In this document: in pieces, positions 7,725 to 13,985 of the stretch
Layout: each line of letters starts with the position of its first letter
Position numbering within the stretch: position 1 is the first letter of the stretch
From: Methanoculleus marisnigri
GTDB lineage: Archaea; Halobacteriota; Methanomicrobia; Methanomicrobiales; Methanoculleaceae
Length of the DNA stretch: 14,915 nt
Direction: 5' to 3'
NCBI GenBank assembly: GCA_002503885.1
Contig: DASQ01000007.1
Coordinates: 1 to 14,915, forward strand
The notes under the pieces: generated by a model
The model's database searches: none
The model's input: only the letters and a program-made list of their open reading frames with translations
What the model was told of the DNA's origin: nothing
Translations under genes and position numbers: made by a program

Positions 7725-7732
7725 ATATTTAA
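7725..7732 (-). promoter_or_regulatory. TATA box of the lemA-DUF2207 operon
   Basis: TTAAATAT on the minus strand, centred 27-28 bases before the GTG at 7701. It is among the best TATA boxes in the window. Confidence 0.6.
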
Positions 7733-7771
7733 GGGATGACCCCCGAAACCGCATGGAGGAGCGGGAAACCC

Positions 7772-7808
7772 CCGATACGATAGGAATAATCCGGGTTTTC
7801 CGTATCGG
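7772..7808. repeat. Inverted repeat after the PAS gene
   Basis: CCGATACG (7772-7779) and CGTATCGG (7801-7808) are perfect 8-base arms around 21 bases. It lies 22 bases beyond the PAS gene stop and about 40 bases upstream of the lemA TATA box, so it could end the PAS transcript or bind a regulator of lemA. No T-run follows. Confidence 0.35.
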
Positions 7809-7830
7809 CCACGCTTTCCCGGGCGACCGG

Positions 7831-9507
7831 CTACTCCGCTATCTCCTCGCCGGAGCTCACCATCGCCACGACGTTGCCGTCTGCATCCCGGAGGAGGGCG
7901 TTGTGCCAGAGGATCGCTCGCTCCCGGCCGTCCCGGGTGACGACCGGGCTCTCCTCAAAGGGAGGGGGCTCGATCTGGCCGGCCACCAGGCGGAGGAAAT
8001 TTTGCGCGAGCCGGTCGCGCAGGCGCTCCGGGACGACCGTTGCAAACCAGTTCTGCCCGGCGAGGTCTTCCTCGGCATAGCCCAGGATCTCGCTCCCCTT
8101 CCGGTTGACGAGGTCGATGGTGCCGTCCGCCCCGATCACCGCGATCATCACGCCGGCCGCGTCCAGATAGCCCTGCGCCCGGTCACGCTCGGTGACCAGG
8201 AGGTCCTCGGCGGCGGTGCGGTCGGTGACGTCCTCGGCGATCCCGAGCATGTATTTCAGCATGCCCCGGGAGTTGAAGATCGGGATCTTCTTCATGGAGA
8301 GTGTCCGCCCGCCCGGGAGGTGGACCTTCTCCTCAAGGGCGGCCGCCCGCTCTAAGAGCTCCCGGTCGCCATCGGCAAAGAAGGCCGCCATCTCCGGTGG
8401 AAAAAGATCCGTCGCCCGCTTTCCCGCCATCTCCTCCTGTGTCATCCCGAGGAAGGCCTCGGCGGCCTTATTCGAGAAGACAAACGTGTTTCCTTCCACC
8501 TCCCGGACGAAGACCATGCTCGGGATGTTGTTGACCACCGAGTAGAGGAACGACTTCCACTGGGTCACTCTCTTCGTGGCACGCGTCCGTTCGGTGACGT
8601 CACGACAGACCACCCGGTAGCCGGTGAAGTCGCCGATCATGTCGTAGACCGGCGTCCCGCTCACCTCAAGGATGACGGCACTCCCGTCCCGGTGATGCAT
8701 CGTCCACTCAAAGAGGACGCCGGGCTCGGGGTCGGCAAAGAGCACCGCGAACTGCGCACGGACCAATTCAGCCTTCTCCGGGGCCATGAAGTCGCAGGGT
8801 GTCTTCCCGAGCATCTCCTCGGGCGCGTAGCCGAGAATATCCTGGCTTTTGGGGCTGACATAGGTGAACGTGCAGGTCTCGTCGACGTTCAGGATCAGGT
8901 CGCTGATCTTCTCGACGAGGCTCCGGAAGAGCAACTCGCTCTCGCGCAGGGCCTCCTCCGCCCGCCGCCCCTCGGTGATATCCTCGAGGATGATGGTGAC
9001 ACCCGGCGCCCCGTCGTTGAAGACGGTGGGCAGAAACTTGATCCGGAAGAAGAGCTCCTCGGCGTGCCGCAGGAACCGGAGTTCTTCCGTGACCTCGCGG
9101 CCGTTCAGGGCATCGGTGATCCGGCTCCATATCAGAGGATGATCGAACGCGGCGAGCGGCGATGTCTCGATACCATTCCCGATGATAGCATCCCGTTCGC
9201 TCCCGGCAAACGCACAGACGGCATCGTTTGCCTGGACGATCCGGCGCTCGCGGTCGAGGACCAGCACGAGATCCGACGAGAAGTTGAGCATGGCGGCGAT
9301 GGGGACCCGTTGCGAGAGGTAGAAGACTTTGGCCTTCCCGTAGGTCTCCATCTCCACCTGGCCCGAGACGAGGAGGACGTCAAGATATCGGGAGACAGTG
9401 TTCCTGTTGATCCCGACGGCGGCGGCAAGATCAGAGACCGACATGCCGCGCGGGTGCTCTTTCAAGGCGCCAAGCAGGAGAGAGAGTGCGTCGGTAGTGG
9501 GATCCAT
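7831..9507 (-). CDS. HTH and four-PAS-domain sensor/regulator without kinase
   Basis: 558 residues. Residues 1-65 form a winged helix-turn-helix (SVSDLAAAVGINRNTVSRYLDVL at 23-45, recognition helix NRNTVSRYLD). Four PAS domains follow at about 72-180, 190-308, 318-430 and 440-555; the second has YVSPKSQDILGY and the fourth LVNRKGSEILGYAEEDL. The second and third end in DVTxR and the first in DITEG, the usual PAS exits. There is no histidine-kinase, GGDEF or phosphatase domain, so it is probably a one-component regulator: PAS sensing of redox state or a ligand, with direct DNA binding. Starting at ATG 9507 places a TATA box 29 bases upstream. It is divergent from the region leading to the STAS operon. 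Confidence 0.85.
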   Translation of the reverse strand: MDPTTDALSLLLGALKEHPRGMSVSDLAAAVGINRNTVSRYLDVLLVSGQVEMETYGKAKVFYLSQRVPIAAMLNFSSDLVLVLDRERRIVQANDAVCAFAGSERDAIIGNGIETSPLAAFDHPLIWSRITDALNGREVTEELRFLRHAEELFFRIKFLPTVFNDGAPGVTIILEDITEGRRAEEALRESELLFRSLVEKISDLILNVDETCTFTYVSPKSQDILGYAPEEMLGKTPCDFMAPEKAELVRAQFAVLFADPEPGVLFEWTMHHRDGSAVILEVSGTPVYDMIGDFTGYRVVCRDVTERTRATKRVTQWKSFLYSVVNNIPSMVFVREVEGNTFVFSNKAAEAFLGMTQEEMAGKRATDLFPPEMAAFFADGDRELLERAAALEEKVHLPGGRTLSMKKIPIFNSRGMLKYMLGIAEDVTDRTAAEDLLVTERDRAQGYLDAAGVMIAVIGADGTIDLVNRKGSEILGYAEEDLAGQNWFATVVPERLRDRLAQNFLRLVAGQIEPPPFEESPVVTRDGRERAILWHNALLRDADGNVVAMVSSGEEIAE

Positions 9508-9530
9508 GTGCAAACAGCATTTCACGCAGG

Positions 9531-9539
9531 GAGATATAG
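9531..9539 (-). promoter_or_regulatory. TATA box of the HTH-PAS gene
   Basis: CTATATCTC on the minus strand, about 29 bases before the ATG at 9507; it rules against the earlier in-frame ATG at 9525. Confidence 0.5.
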
Positions 9540-9545
9540 GGTTTT

Positions 9546-9600
9546 GCAGTGCTGCATGCTATGATGCCACACCCAATGCCACACCACAATGCAAGGCATT
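9546..9600. promoter_or_regulatory. Operator-like cluster between divergent promoters
   Basis: Between the minus-strand TATA at 9531-9539 and the plus-strand TATA at 9609-9617 lie a palindrome GCAGTGCTGC (9546-9555), two direct copies of ATGCCACACC (9564-9573 and 9576-9585, repeat step 12 bases), and an inverted repeat AATGC-AAG-GCATT (9588-9600). This is a likely place for a regulator to act on both promoters; the HTH-PAS protein is the obvious candidate, by inference only. Confidence 0.4.
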
Positions 9601-9608
9601 GACCAAAA

Positions 9609-9617
9609 AATATATTA
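9609..9617 (+). promoter_or_regulatory. TATA box facing the STAS operon
   Basis: AATATATTA preceded by CCAAAA (possible BRE). It predicts a transcript start near 9639, just before a run of hairpins and 350 bases before the next gene. Confidence 0.5.
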
Positions 9618-9638
9618 CCCACACAGATCAACTCATGA

Positions 9639-9919
9639 TCCCCAGAGTCGAGAGACGGGGAATCTCTCTGACAAGCCGGACCACAAAGGCACGGTGGTCC
9701 GGGCCGGCACAAAACGGCTGGGATCGGTGAACAGAACATTCACCACGCTGATTGCACAACGTCACGGTGTACCGGAGAAACCCCGGTGCATCCAGGCACA
9801 CCTCTCTAAACACTTATACCGGCACGGTGAACGGGAACCCGGGCGGGAGGCACAACCGCCCGGGATCTCCCGGAGACGCCGCATGGTTATCACACACCCG
9901 ACAATACACCTCTTTTTTT
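9639..9919 (+). ncRNA. Candidate structured RNA or long leader of the STAS operon
   Basis: No convincing protein is encoded in this stretch. It holds five hairpins in series: 9647-9672 (GTC-GAGAGA paired with TCTCTC-GAC), 9676-9702 (nine perfect pairs, CCGGACCAC/GTGGTCCGG, 8-base loop), 9726-9744 (GGTGAA/TTCACC), 9769-9789 (seven pairs), and 9838-9864 (nine perfect pairs, CCCGGGCGG/CCGCCCGGG). A good TATA box stands about 26 bases before it and a seven-T run ends it at 9913-9919. It could be a free sRNA of about 280 bases, or a leader with a terminator placed 70 bases before the STAS start. A second TTATA at 9814-9818 could instead start a shorter RNA of about 80 bases. It does not match tRNA, 5S, SRP or RNase P RNA by eye. 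Confidence 0.4.
9913..9919 (+). terminator. T7 run upstream of the STAS operon
   Basis: CTTTTTTTG on the plus strand, following the hairpin at 9838-9864 by 48 bases. It would end transcripts coming from the TATA at 9609 before they reach the STAS gene at 9990. Confidence 0.5.
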
Positions 9920-9989
9920 GCTCGCTTAGGAAGAAACGTCCCGAAACAGAAAGCAACATCTATCTTCCATCAGAACGAAAAACTGTTCA

Positions 9990-10346
9990 ATGAGCGGGCA
10001 TGTTGAGATCCTCGAGAGAAGAGCAGGTGCCGTCGATATCATCGTGGTGAAGGGACGGCTCGACGCCGGCTCTTCAGAGAAGGCGGAAGAGCACATCAAT
10101 AAGGTGCTCGATGCCGGGGGGAGAAGCCTCCTCGTCAACCTCTGCGACCTCGACTACATCAGCAGCTCCGGCCTCCGGGTGCTGCTTGTCGCGCTGAAGC
10201 GGCTGAAAAAGGACGGCGGAGCACTCCGAATCGCCTGTGCACAACCGCAGATCCTCGAGGTCTTCACCATGGCTGGGTTTCACCGGATCTTCTCCCTCTT
10301 CCCCGACGAAGCGGCGGCGCTTGCCGGGTTCACGGCGGGGCCCTGA
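9990..10346 (+). CDS. STAS-domain anti-sigma factor antagonist-like protein (RsbV/SpoIIAA type)
   Basis: 118 residues, a single STAS domain. Visible are VVKGRLDAGSS at 19-29, SLLVNLCDLDYISSSGLRVL at 46-65 and the final helix TMAGFHRIFSLF. The Ser group at 58-60 corresponds to the phosphorylation site of SpoIIAA. In the family, the unphosphorylated form binds the serine kinase, and a PP2C phosphatase reactivates it; both partners are the next two genes. The ATG at 9990 has a weak TATA-like ATCTATCTT centred 28 bases before it. The phosphatase gene follows after 28 bases. Confidence 0.92.
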   Translation: MSGHVEILERRAGAVDIIVVKGRLDAGSSEKAEEHINKVLDAGGRSLLVNLCDLDYISSSGLRVLLVALKRLKKDGGALRIACAQPQILEVFTMAGFHRIFSLFPDEAAALAGFTAGP

Positions 10347-10374
10347 GCGGCATCCCGGGATGGTGTAGACCGGT

Positions 10375-11742
10375 ATGGCGTTCTCCATCATTGGCGATAT
10401 GTTCCTCGTGCTCCTGCAGATGATCTGCGTCATCATGGTGGCCGCCTACCTGATCACCCGGACGGCGTCGTTCACCCGGGTGCTCGACGGCGTCTTCACC
10501 TGGAAAGGCCAGGCGACCCTCATCCTCCTCTTCGGGGCCCTCTCCATCTACGGCACCGAGAGCGGCATTACCATCCTCGGCGCCACCGCGAACGTCCGCG
10601 ACCTCGGCCCCATGGTCGGGGGGCTCGCCTGCGGCCCGGTGGTGGGGCTTGGCGCCGGCCTGATCGGCGCGGCGTACCGCTTCTCCCTCGGGGGATTCAC
10701 CGCCGTTCCATGCGCGACGGCAACCATCCTCGCGGGCCTCGTTGGAGGGGCAATCTTCCTTGCCGCCGGGCGGAAGTTCATCGGAATGCACGGCGCGGTC
10801 CTCTTCGCCGTCGGCATGGAGGTGTTCCACATGGGGATCACCCTCCTCCTCTGCCGGCCGTTCGACGAGGCGCTCGAGGTCGTCGAGGATGTGGCCTTCC
10901 CGATGATCATCGCCAACGCCACCGGGGTCTTCCTCTTCGCGCTCATCATCGGAAACCTGATCACCGAGCGGCAGACGAAGGCGGAACGGGATTCCTACCT
11001 CTCTGAACTCGAGCGGAAGAAGGCCGAACTCCGGATCGCGCATGATATCCAGATGAGTTTCCTCCCCGAACGGCTGCCGGAGGTCCCGGGCTTCGAGCTC
11101 GCCGCCCTCTCGCTGCCGGCAAAAGAGGTCGGCGGGGACTTCTACGACGCGATCCCCCTACCGGGGAACCGGACCGCCTTTGTCATCGCCGATGTTTCGG
11201 GTAAAGGCGTCCCTGCGGCGCTCTTCATGGCGCTCTCGCGGACGGTGCTGCGGGCGAACGCACTGGTGCCGAGGAGCGCCCGCGAAGCCGTCAGTGAGGC
11301 CAACATGCTGATCGCCGAGGACGCAAAGTCCGGGATGTTCGTCACCCTCTTCTACGCGGTCGTCGACCCGGCAACGAAGATGTTCACCTACGTCAACGCA
11401 GGGCACAACCCGCCTCTCCTCTTCCGGTCGGGCGGCGGCGGGCCCGCGGAACTGAAGGGGACCGGGATCATCCTCGGGGTCATGCCGGAGGCCGATTACC
11501 GGGAGGAGACCCTCTACCTTGAGAGCGGGGACCTCATTCTCTTCTACACCGACGGCATTACCGAGGCAATCAACCCCGGCGAGGAGCAGTTCGGAGAGAG
11601 ACGGCTGATCGAGACCGTCACGGACTGCCGCCACCTGCCTCCGGCAGAGATCATCGGCCGGATCCGCGACGCGGTCACAGAGTTCTCAGGGGAGGAGCCT
11701 CAGTTCGACGACCTGACCCTCATGGTCCTGCGGGTGGCATGA
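10375..11742 (+). CDS. Membrane PP2C phosphatase: LytS-type 5TM sensor plus SpoIIE domain
   Basis: 455 residues. Residues 1-200 hold about six membrane segments with ANVRDLGPMVGGLACGP and AAYRFSLGGFTA, the signature of the 5TMR-LYT module of LytS-type sensors. A charged helix (200-225) links it to a SpoIIE/RsbU phosphatase domain (about 225-455). Metal ligands expected for PP2C are present: D255 and D258 in GGDFYD, D273 in ADVSGKG, D393 in FYTDG, and D445/D446 near the end. It should dephosphorylate the STAS protein in response to a signal at the membrane. It is the middle gene of the operon; its TGA overlaps the ATG of the kinase gene. A weak GGTG lies nine bases before its ATG. Confidence 0.93.
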   Translation: MAFSIIGDMFLVLLQMICVIMVAAYLITRTASFTRVLDGVFTWKGQATLILLFGALSIYGTESGITILGATANVRDLGPMVGGLACGPVVGLGAGLIGAAYRFSLGGFTAVPCATATILAGLVGGAIFLAAGRKFIGMHGAVLFAVGMEVFHMGITLLLCRPFDEALEVVEDVAFPMIIANATGVFLFALIIGNLITERQTKAERDSYLSELERKKAELRIAHDIQMSFLPERLPEVPGFELAALSLPAKEVGGDFYDAIPLPGNRTAFVIADVSGKGVPAALFMALSRTVLRANALVPRSAREAVSEANMLIAEDAKSGMFVTLFYAVVDPATKMFTYVNAGHNPPLLFRSGGGGPAELKGTGIILGVMPEADYREETLYLESGDLILFYTDGITEAINPGEEQFGERRLIETVTDCRHLPPAEIIGRIRDAVTEFSGEEPQFDDLTLMVLRVA

Positions 11743-12152
11743 TGGCGGAACTCACCGTGCGGGCGGATCTCACGGAACTCGCGACGATCGCCGACTTTCT
11801 CGCCGAAGTGCTCGCCGGGAGCGGCGACGAGATGGTCTTTGCGGTCCAGCTCGCCGTGGACGAGGCCTGCAGCAACACCATCCTCTACGGGTACCCCGGC
11901 GGGGAGGCGGGGACGATCACGATCACCTGCACCGTGGACGACGACGCCGTCCGCGTGACGATCGCCGACGACGGCGCTGCCTTCGACCCGCTCAGCGCCC
12001 CGACACCGCTCTTCGACACCCCGGCAGAAGAGCGGCCGATCGGGGGCCTCGGGGTCCACTTCATCAGGACCGTGATGGACGGCGTGGCCTACGCCCGCGA
12101 AGGAGAGAAAAACCTCCTCTCGATGGAGAAGAAGCGGCCAGCGTCATCCTGA
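11739..12152 (+). CDS. Serine kinase/anti-sigma-like HATPase (RsbW type)
   Basis: 137 residues, a stand-alone GHKL ATPase fold. N-box: LAVDEACSNTILYG at 38-51 (E42, N46). G1 box: IADDGAAFDP at 75-84 (D78). G2: IGGLGVHFI at 101-109. This is the pattern of RsbW/SpoIIAB kinases, which phosphorylate STAS antagonists on serine, and not of histidine kinases. It overlaps the phosphatase gene by four bases (ATGA), so the three genes form one operon. Archaea have no sigma factor, so the second partner it would normally hold is unknown here. Its stop overlaps the convergent fusion gene by nine bases. Confidence 0.92.
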   Translation: MMAELTVRADLTELATIADFLAEVLAGSGDEMVFAVQLAVDEACSNTILYGYPGGEAGTITITCTVDDDAVRVTIADDGAAFDPLSAPTPLFDTPAEERPIGGLGVHFIRTVMDGVAYAREGEKNLLSMEKKRPASS

Positions 12153-12983
12153 CGCCGCGAGAAGCGATCCGAGCACCCGGGGAAGGTCCTCCTTCGCCGT
12201 GACGACCGCGGCCGACTCCTCGAGCATCAGGTTGACCCGTTCGTGGTAGCCGACGACGCGGAAGTCGGTCCGGAGCGCGACGATCCTTTTACCAAGAGCG
12301 TACGCATACCCCATCTCCCAGCAGGTTCCCGAATCGGCGTCCGCGCCGTCGATGACTGCGACAACGATATCGGCGTCGCGGAGCGCCAGGAGGTGCTGCG
12401 CAAAGATAGCCCGATGCTCCTCCCGGCACCGGGTGTGGCTCGTGTCCCCCACCTCCTGGGGGAGGTAGACATCGAAGAGGTGCGCTTCAAGGAGGTCCTG
12501 GAGGACGAGGTTGTAGGCCCGTTCCGCCTCCGAAAAGAGCGGGGCGGCAAGGTAGACCCGGTAACGGGCGAACTCCTTCACGTCGACCGCCGGGATATCC
12601 GGGAACCGGGCGAGGAACACCCCGCGACCGGGCTGTTTTACGGACGAGTAATAGGTCGCCGTCACCCCGCAGGTGGGGGAGGAGTCCACCCCGACGATCG
12701 CGAGCGGCGGTTCCCCCCGTTCACGGATGACGGCGCGGACCTCCGCTTCGAGCCGGTCGAGGAGCACACCAAACTCGTCGGTCGCAAGCCGCTCAAGATA
12801 GGATCCCGGCGGCCGGTCCGCCCCGAGGTAGATCGTCTCCGGGCAGGGGAGCGGGACCGTCTCGATCGAGAAGCGCCGGCAGCGCTCAATGGCCCGCTGG
12901 AAATAGCCGAGGTCCTCATCGGTTGTTATTCCGCGGGCGCGACACGCGGGACTCGCGATGCAGGGGGCGATGAGCACGTACAT
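12144..12983 (-). CDS. TudS-like (DUF523-related) desulfidase fused to nucleoside 2-deoxyribosyltransferase
   Basis: 279 residues in two domains. Residues 1-130 (MYVLIAPCIASP, VPLPCPE, VDSSPTCG) are like DUF523/TudS thiouracil desulfidases; C8, C47 and C105 match the three cysteines that hold the [4Fe-4S] cluster there. Residues 140-265 are a nucleoside 2-deoxyribosyltransferase domain: RVYLAAPLFSEAER at 142-155, ALRDADIVVAVIDGADADSGT, then CWEMGYAYALGK, with E223 as the expected nucleophile. The combination suggests salvage or clearance of thiolated nucleosides or bases, an inference from the fusion. The start at 12983 is set by the conserved MYVL and by a TTGTTATGG box about 25 bases before it; the frame is open further upstream but is not conserved-looking. 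It is divergent from tsr3. Confidence 0.85.
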   Translation of the reverse strand: MYVLIAPCIASPACRARGITTDEDLGYFQRAIERCRRFSIETVPLPCPETIYLGADRPPGSYLERLATDEFGVLLDRLEAEVRAVIRERGEPPLAIVGVDSSPTCGVTATYYSSVKQPGRGVFLARFPDIPAVDVKEFARYRVYLAAPLFSEAERAYNLVLQDLLEAHLFDVYLPQEVGDTSHTRCREEHRAIFAQHLLALRDADIVVAVIDGADADSGTCWEMGYAYALGKRIVALRTDFRVVGYHERVNLMLEESAAVVTAKEDLPRVLGSLLAASG

Positions 12984-13018
12984 TGATAGTACCTGGGTGG
13001 CGTACCATAACAAGACAG
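12984..13018. promoter_or_regulatory. Divergent promoter of the fusion gene and tsr3
   Basis: The two starts are only 35 bases apart, back to back. The TATA-like sites overlap the opposite transcription units: TTGATAGTA (about 12983-12991) for tsr3, and TTGTTATGG (minus strand, about 13004-13012) for the fusion gene. Each promoter therefore lies over the start of the other gene, so the two probably compete. Confidence 0.4.
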
Positions 13019-13510
13019 ATGATACCGCTCTACGCCTATCGGGACAACACCTGCGACCCCCGGAAGTGTACGGTGAAGAAACTGGCACACCGCGGGCTTG
13101 CCAGGATCGTCACCGCCATCGCAAGGATCCCCCGGTCGACCCTCCTCCTCGATCCAACCGCGGAGCAGGCGGTCTCCCCCGCCGACCGGGACCTCCACTC
13201 GATAACGGCGCTCGACTGCTCCTGGGAGGTGCTCGATACCGGGGCGGTCGCCTCCTGGCGCAACCGCCGGGCGCTTCCCTTTCTCGTGGCTGCAAACCCC
13301 GTGAACTTCGGCCGGCCGTTCCGGCTCACCTCGGTGGAGGCGATGGCCGCGACGCTCTACATCCTCGGGGAGAAGGAGCAGGCACAGGCGATCCTCGCTC
13401 CGTTCGGGTGGGGCCTGCGATTCATTGAGGTGAACGCCGACCCGCTGGAGGACTACGCACGGGCGAAGGACAGCGCCGAGGTCGTGGCCCTCCAGGCGCT
13501 CTATATGTAG
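13019..13510 (+). CDS. tsr3: Tsr3-type 16S rRNA aminocarboxypropyltransferase (DUF367)
   Basis: 163 residues, archaeal length (eukaryotic homologues have an acidic tail). It opens with IPLYAYRDNTCDPRKCTVKKL, the N-terminal motif D-x-x-x-C-D-P-K-x-C-(S/T) of the family. It continues with LDCSW, RALPFLVAANPVNFGRPFRLTSVEAMAATLYILG, of which NPVNFG and the Leu/Ser/Glu-rich helix are typical, and ends FIEVNADPLEDYA. Tsr3 transfers the acp group from S-adenosylmethionine to a modified uridine in helix 31 of small-subunit rRNA, late in ribosome assembly. The ATG at 13019 gives the family start; 12 more codons are open upstream, inside the divergent promoter. It is a single gene. Confidence 0.93.
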   Translation: MIPLYAYRDNTCDPRKCTVKKLAHRGLARIVTAIARIPRSTLLLDPTAEQAVSPADRDLHSITALDCSWEVLDTGAVASWRNRRALPFLVAANPVNFGRPFRLTSVEAMAATLYILGEKEQAQAILAPFGWGLRFIEVNADPLEDYARAKDSAEVVALQALYM

Positions 13511-13518
13511 CCGGAGGC

Positions 13519-13547
13519 TTGCAACGGGGATCCCTATAGGATTGCAA
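13519..13547. repeat. Inverted repeat just after tsr3
   Basis: TTGCAA occurs at 13519-13524 and 13542-13547, with ATCC-CTATA-GGAT between them. It can form a bulged hairpin eight bases after the tsr3 stop. It may stabilise or end the tsr3 transcript; no T-run follows. Confidence 0.3.
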
Positions 13548-13626
13548 ACCCGGGTACAACGACCTGCAGAGATAGAGCACTCCCCCATTCATGGACAATG
13601 AGGTCCGGTTACGCTTATCGGAGCAG

Positions 13627-13793
13627 AAAAAGAGAGCGCACCAGCGTTAAAGGAAGTGCGGGGGGTGGATGCCCACCCGGCCGCCCGAACGTGCTGAATG
13701 CCGCACGCGACGAGTGAGTGCGAGCACCTCCCACCGGGAGACGCTCCACTCGCGTCTACAGTTCTCTCATGTCATCGGGGTAATAGTTCCCCA
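13627..13793 (-). ncRNA. Candidate structured RNA on the minus strand
   Basis: The 475 bases between tsr3 and the DUF72 remnant hold no credible protein gene. On the minus strand a TATAAATAT box (13815-13823) predicts a start near 13793. The RNA would open with a hairpin GGGG-AACTATTA-CCCC (13792-13777), followed by stems 13752-13756/13740-13744 (GACGC/GCGTC), 13736-13740/13728-13732 (CTCCC/GGGAG), and an outer CCGCAC/GTGCGG stem or its complement (13701-13706/13656-13661) that encloses a GGGTGG/CCACCC hairpin (13663-13678). It would end in CTCTCTTTTTC, with T5 at 13627-13631. Length is about 165 bases. I recognise no known RNA family in it; it may also be a repeated intergenic element of this genus. 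Confidence 0.4.
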
Positions 13794-13807
13794 AGCTATT
13801 AGATGAC
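13771..13807. repeat. Long imperfect inverted repeat at the RNA candidate's start
   Basis: GTCATC (13771-13776) and TAATAG (13781-13786) pair with the continuous CTATTAGATGAC (13796-13807), giving 12 pairs with a four-base bulge. It straddles the predicted start of the minus-strand RNA, so it may be an operator rather than RNA structure. Confidence 0.45.
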
Positions 13808-13814
13808 GCATGCG

Positions 13815-13823
13815 ATATTTATA
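13815..13823 (-). promoter_or_regulatory. TATA box of the minus-strand RNA candidate
   Basis: TATAAATAT on the minus strand, close to the archaeal consensus, with no coding start within 300 bases downstream of it. Confidence 0.5.
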
Positions 13824-13963
13824 CAATTCTATTCTAATATCACCACCAATCCCCATTTTCGCCGTAATTTACCAAAACGCTTTAGATGAGCCCGGCGTTT
13901 CCGGAACGATTCCTGCTTCGCACCCCCAGATGGCGAAACAAACGATAAATTGGCGGTACATTC

Positions 13964-13980
13964 GGGAACGAACCGTTCCC
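13964..13980 (-). terminator. Hairpin after the DUF72 remnant
   Basis: GGGAACG-AAC-CGTTCCC, seven perfect pairs with a three-base loop, five bases beyond the stop at 13986. No T-run follows, so it may be a transcript-stabilising hairpin rather than a terminator. The bases between it and 13824 hold nothing else I can support. Confidence 0.3.
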
Positions 13981-13985
13981 TGCCA

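Noticed and set aside
9726..9744. ACAGAA in a loop, suggesting RNase P RNA
   Set aside because: Only this short string matches; the other conserved regions of archaeal RNase P RNA, such as GGAAAGTCC near the 5' end, are absent.
9589..9993. Plus-strand frame of 134 codons before the STAS gene
   Set aside because: Rich in Arg, His and Pro, no domain, crosses all five hairpins and the T-run; the region is better explained as RNA or leader.
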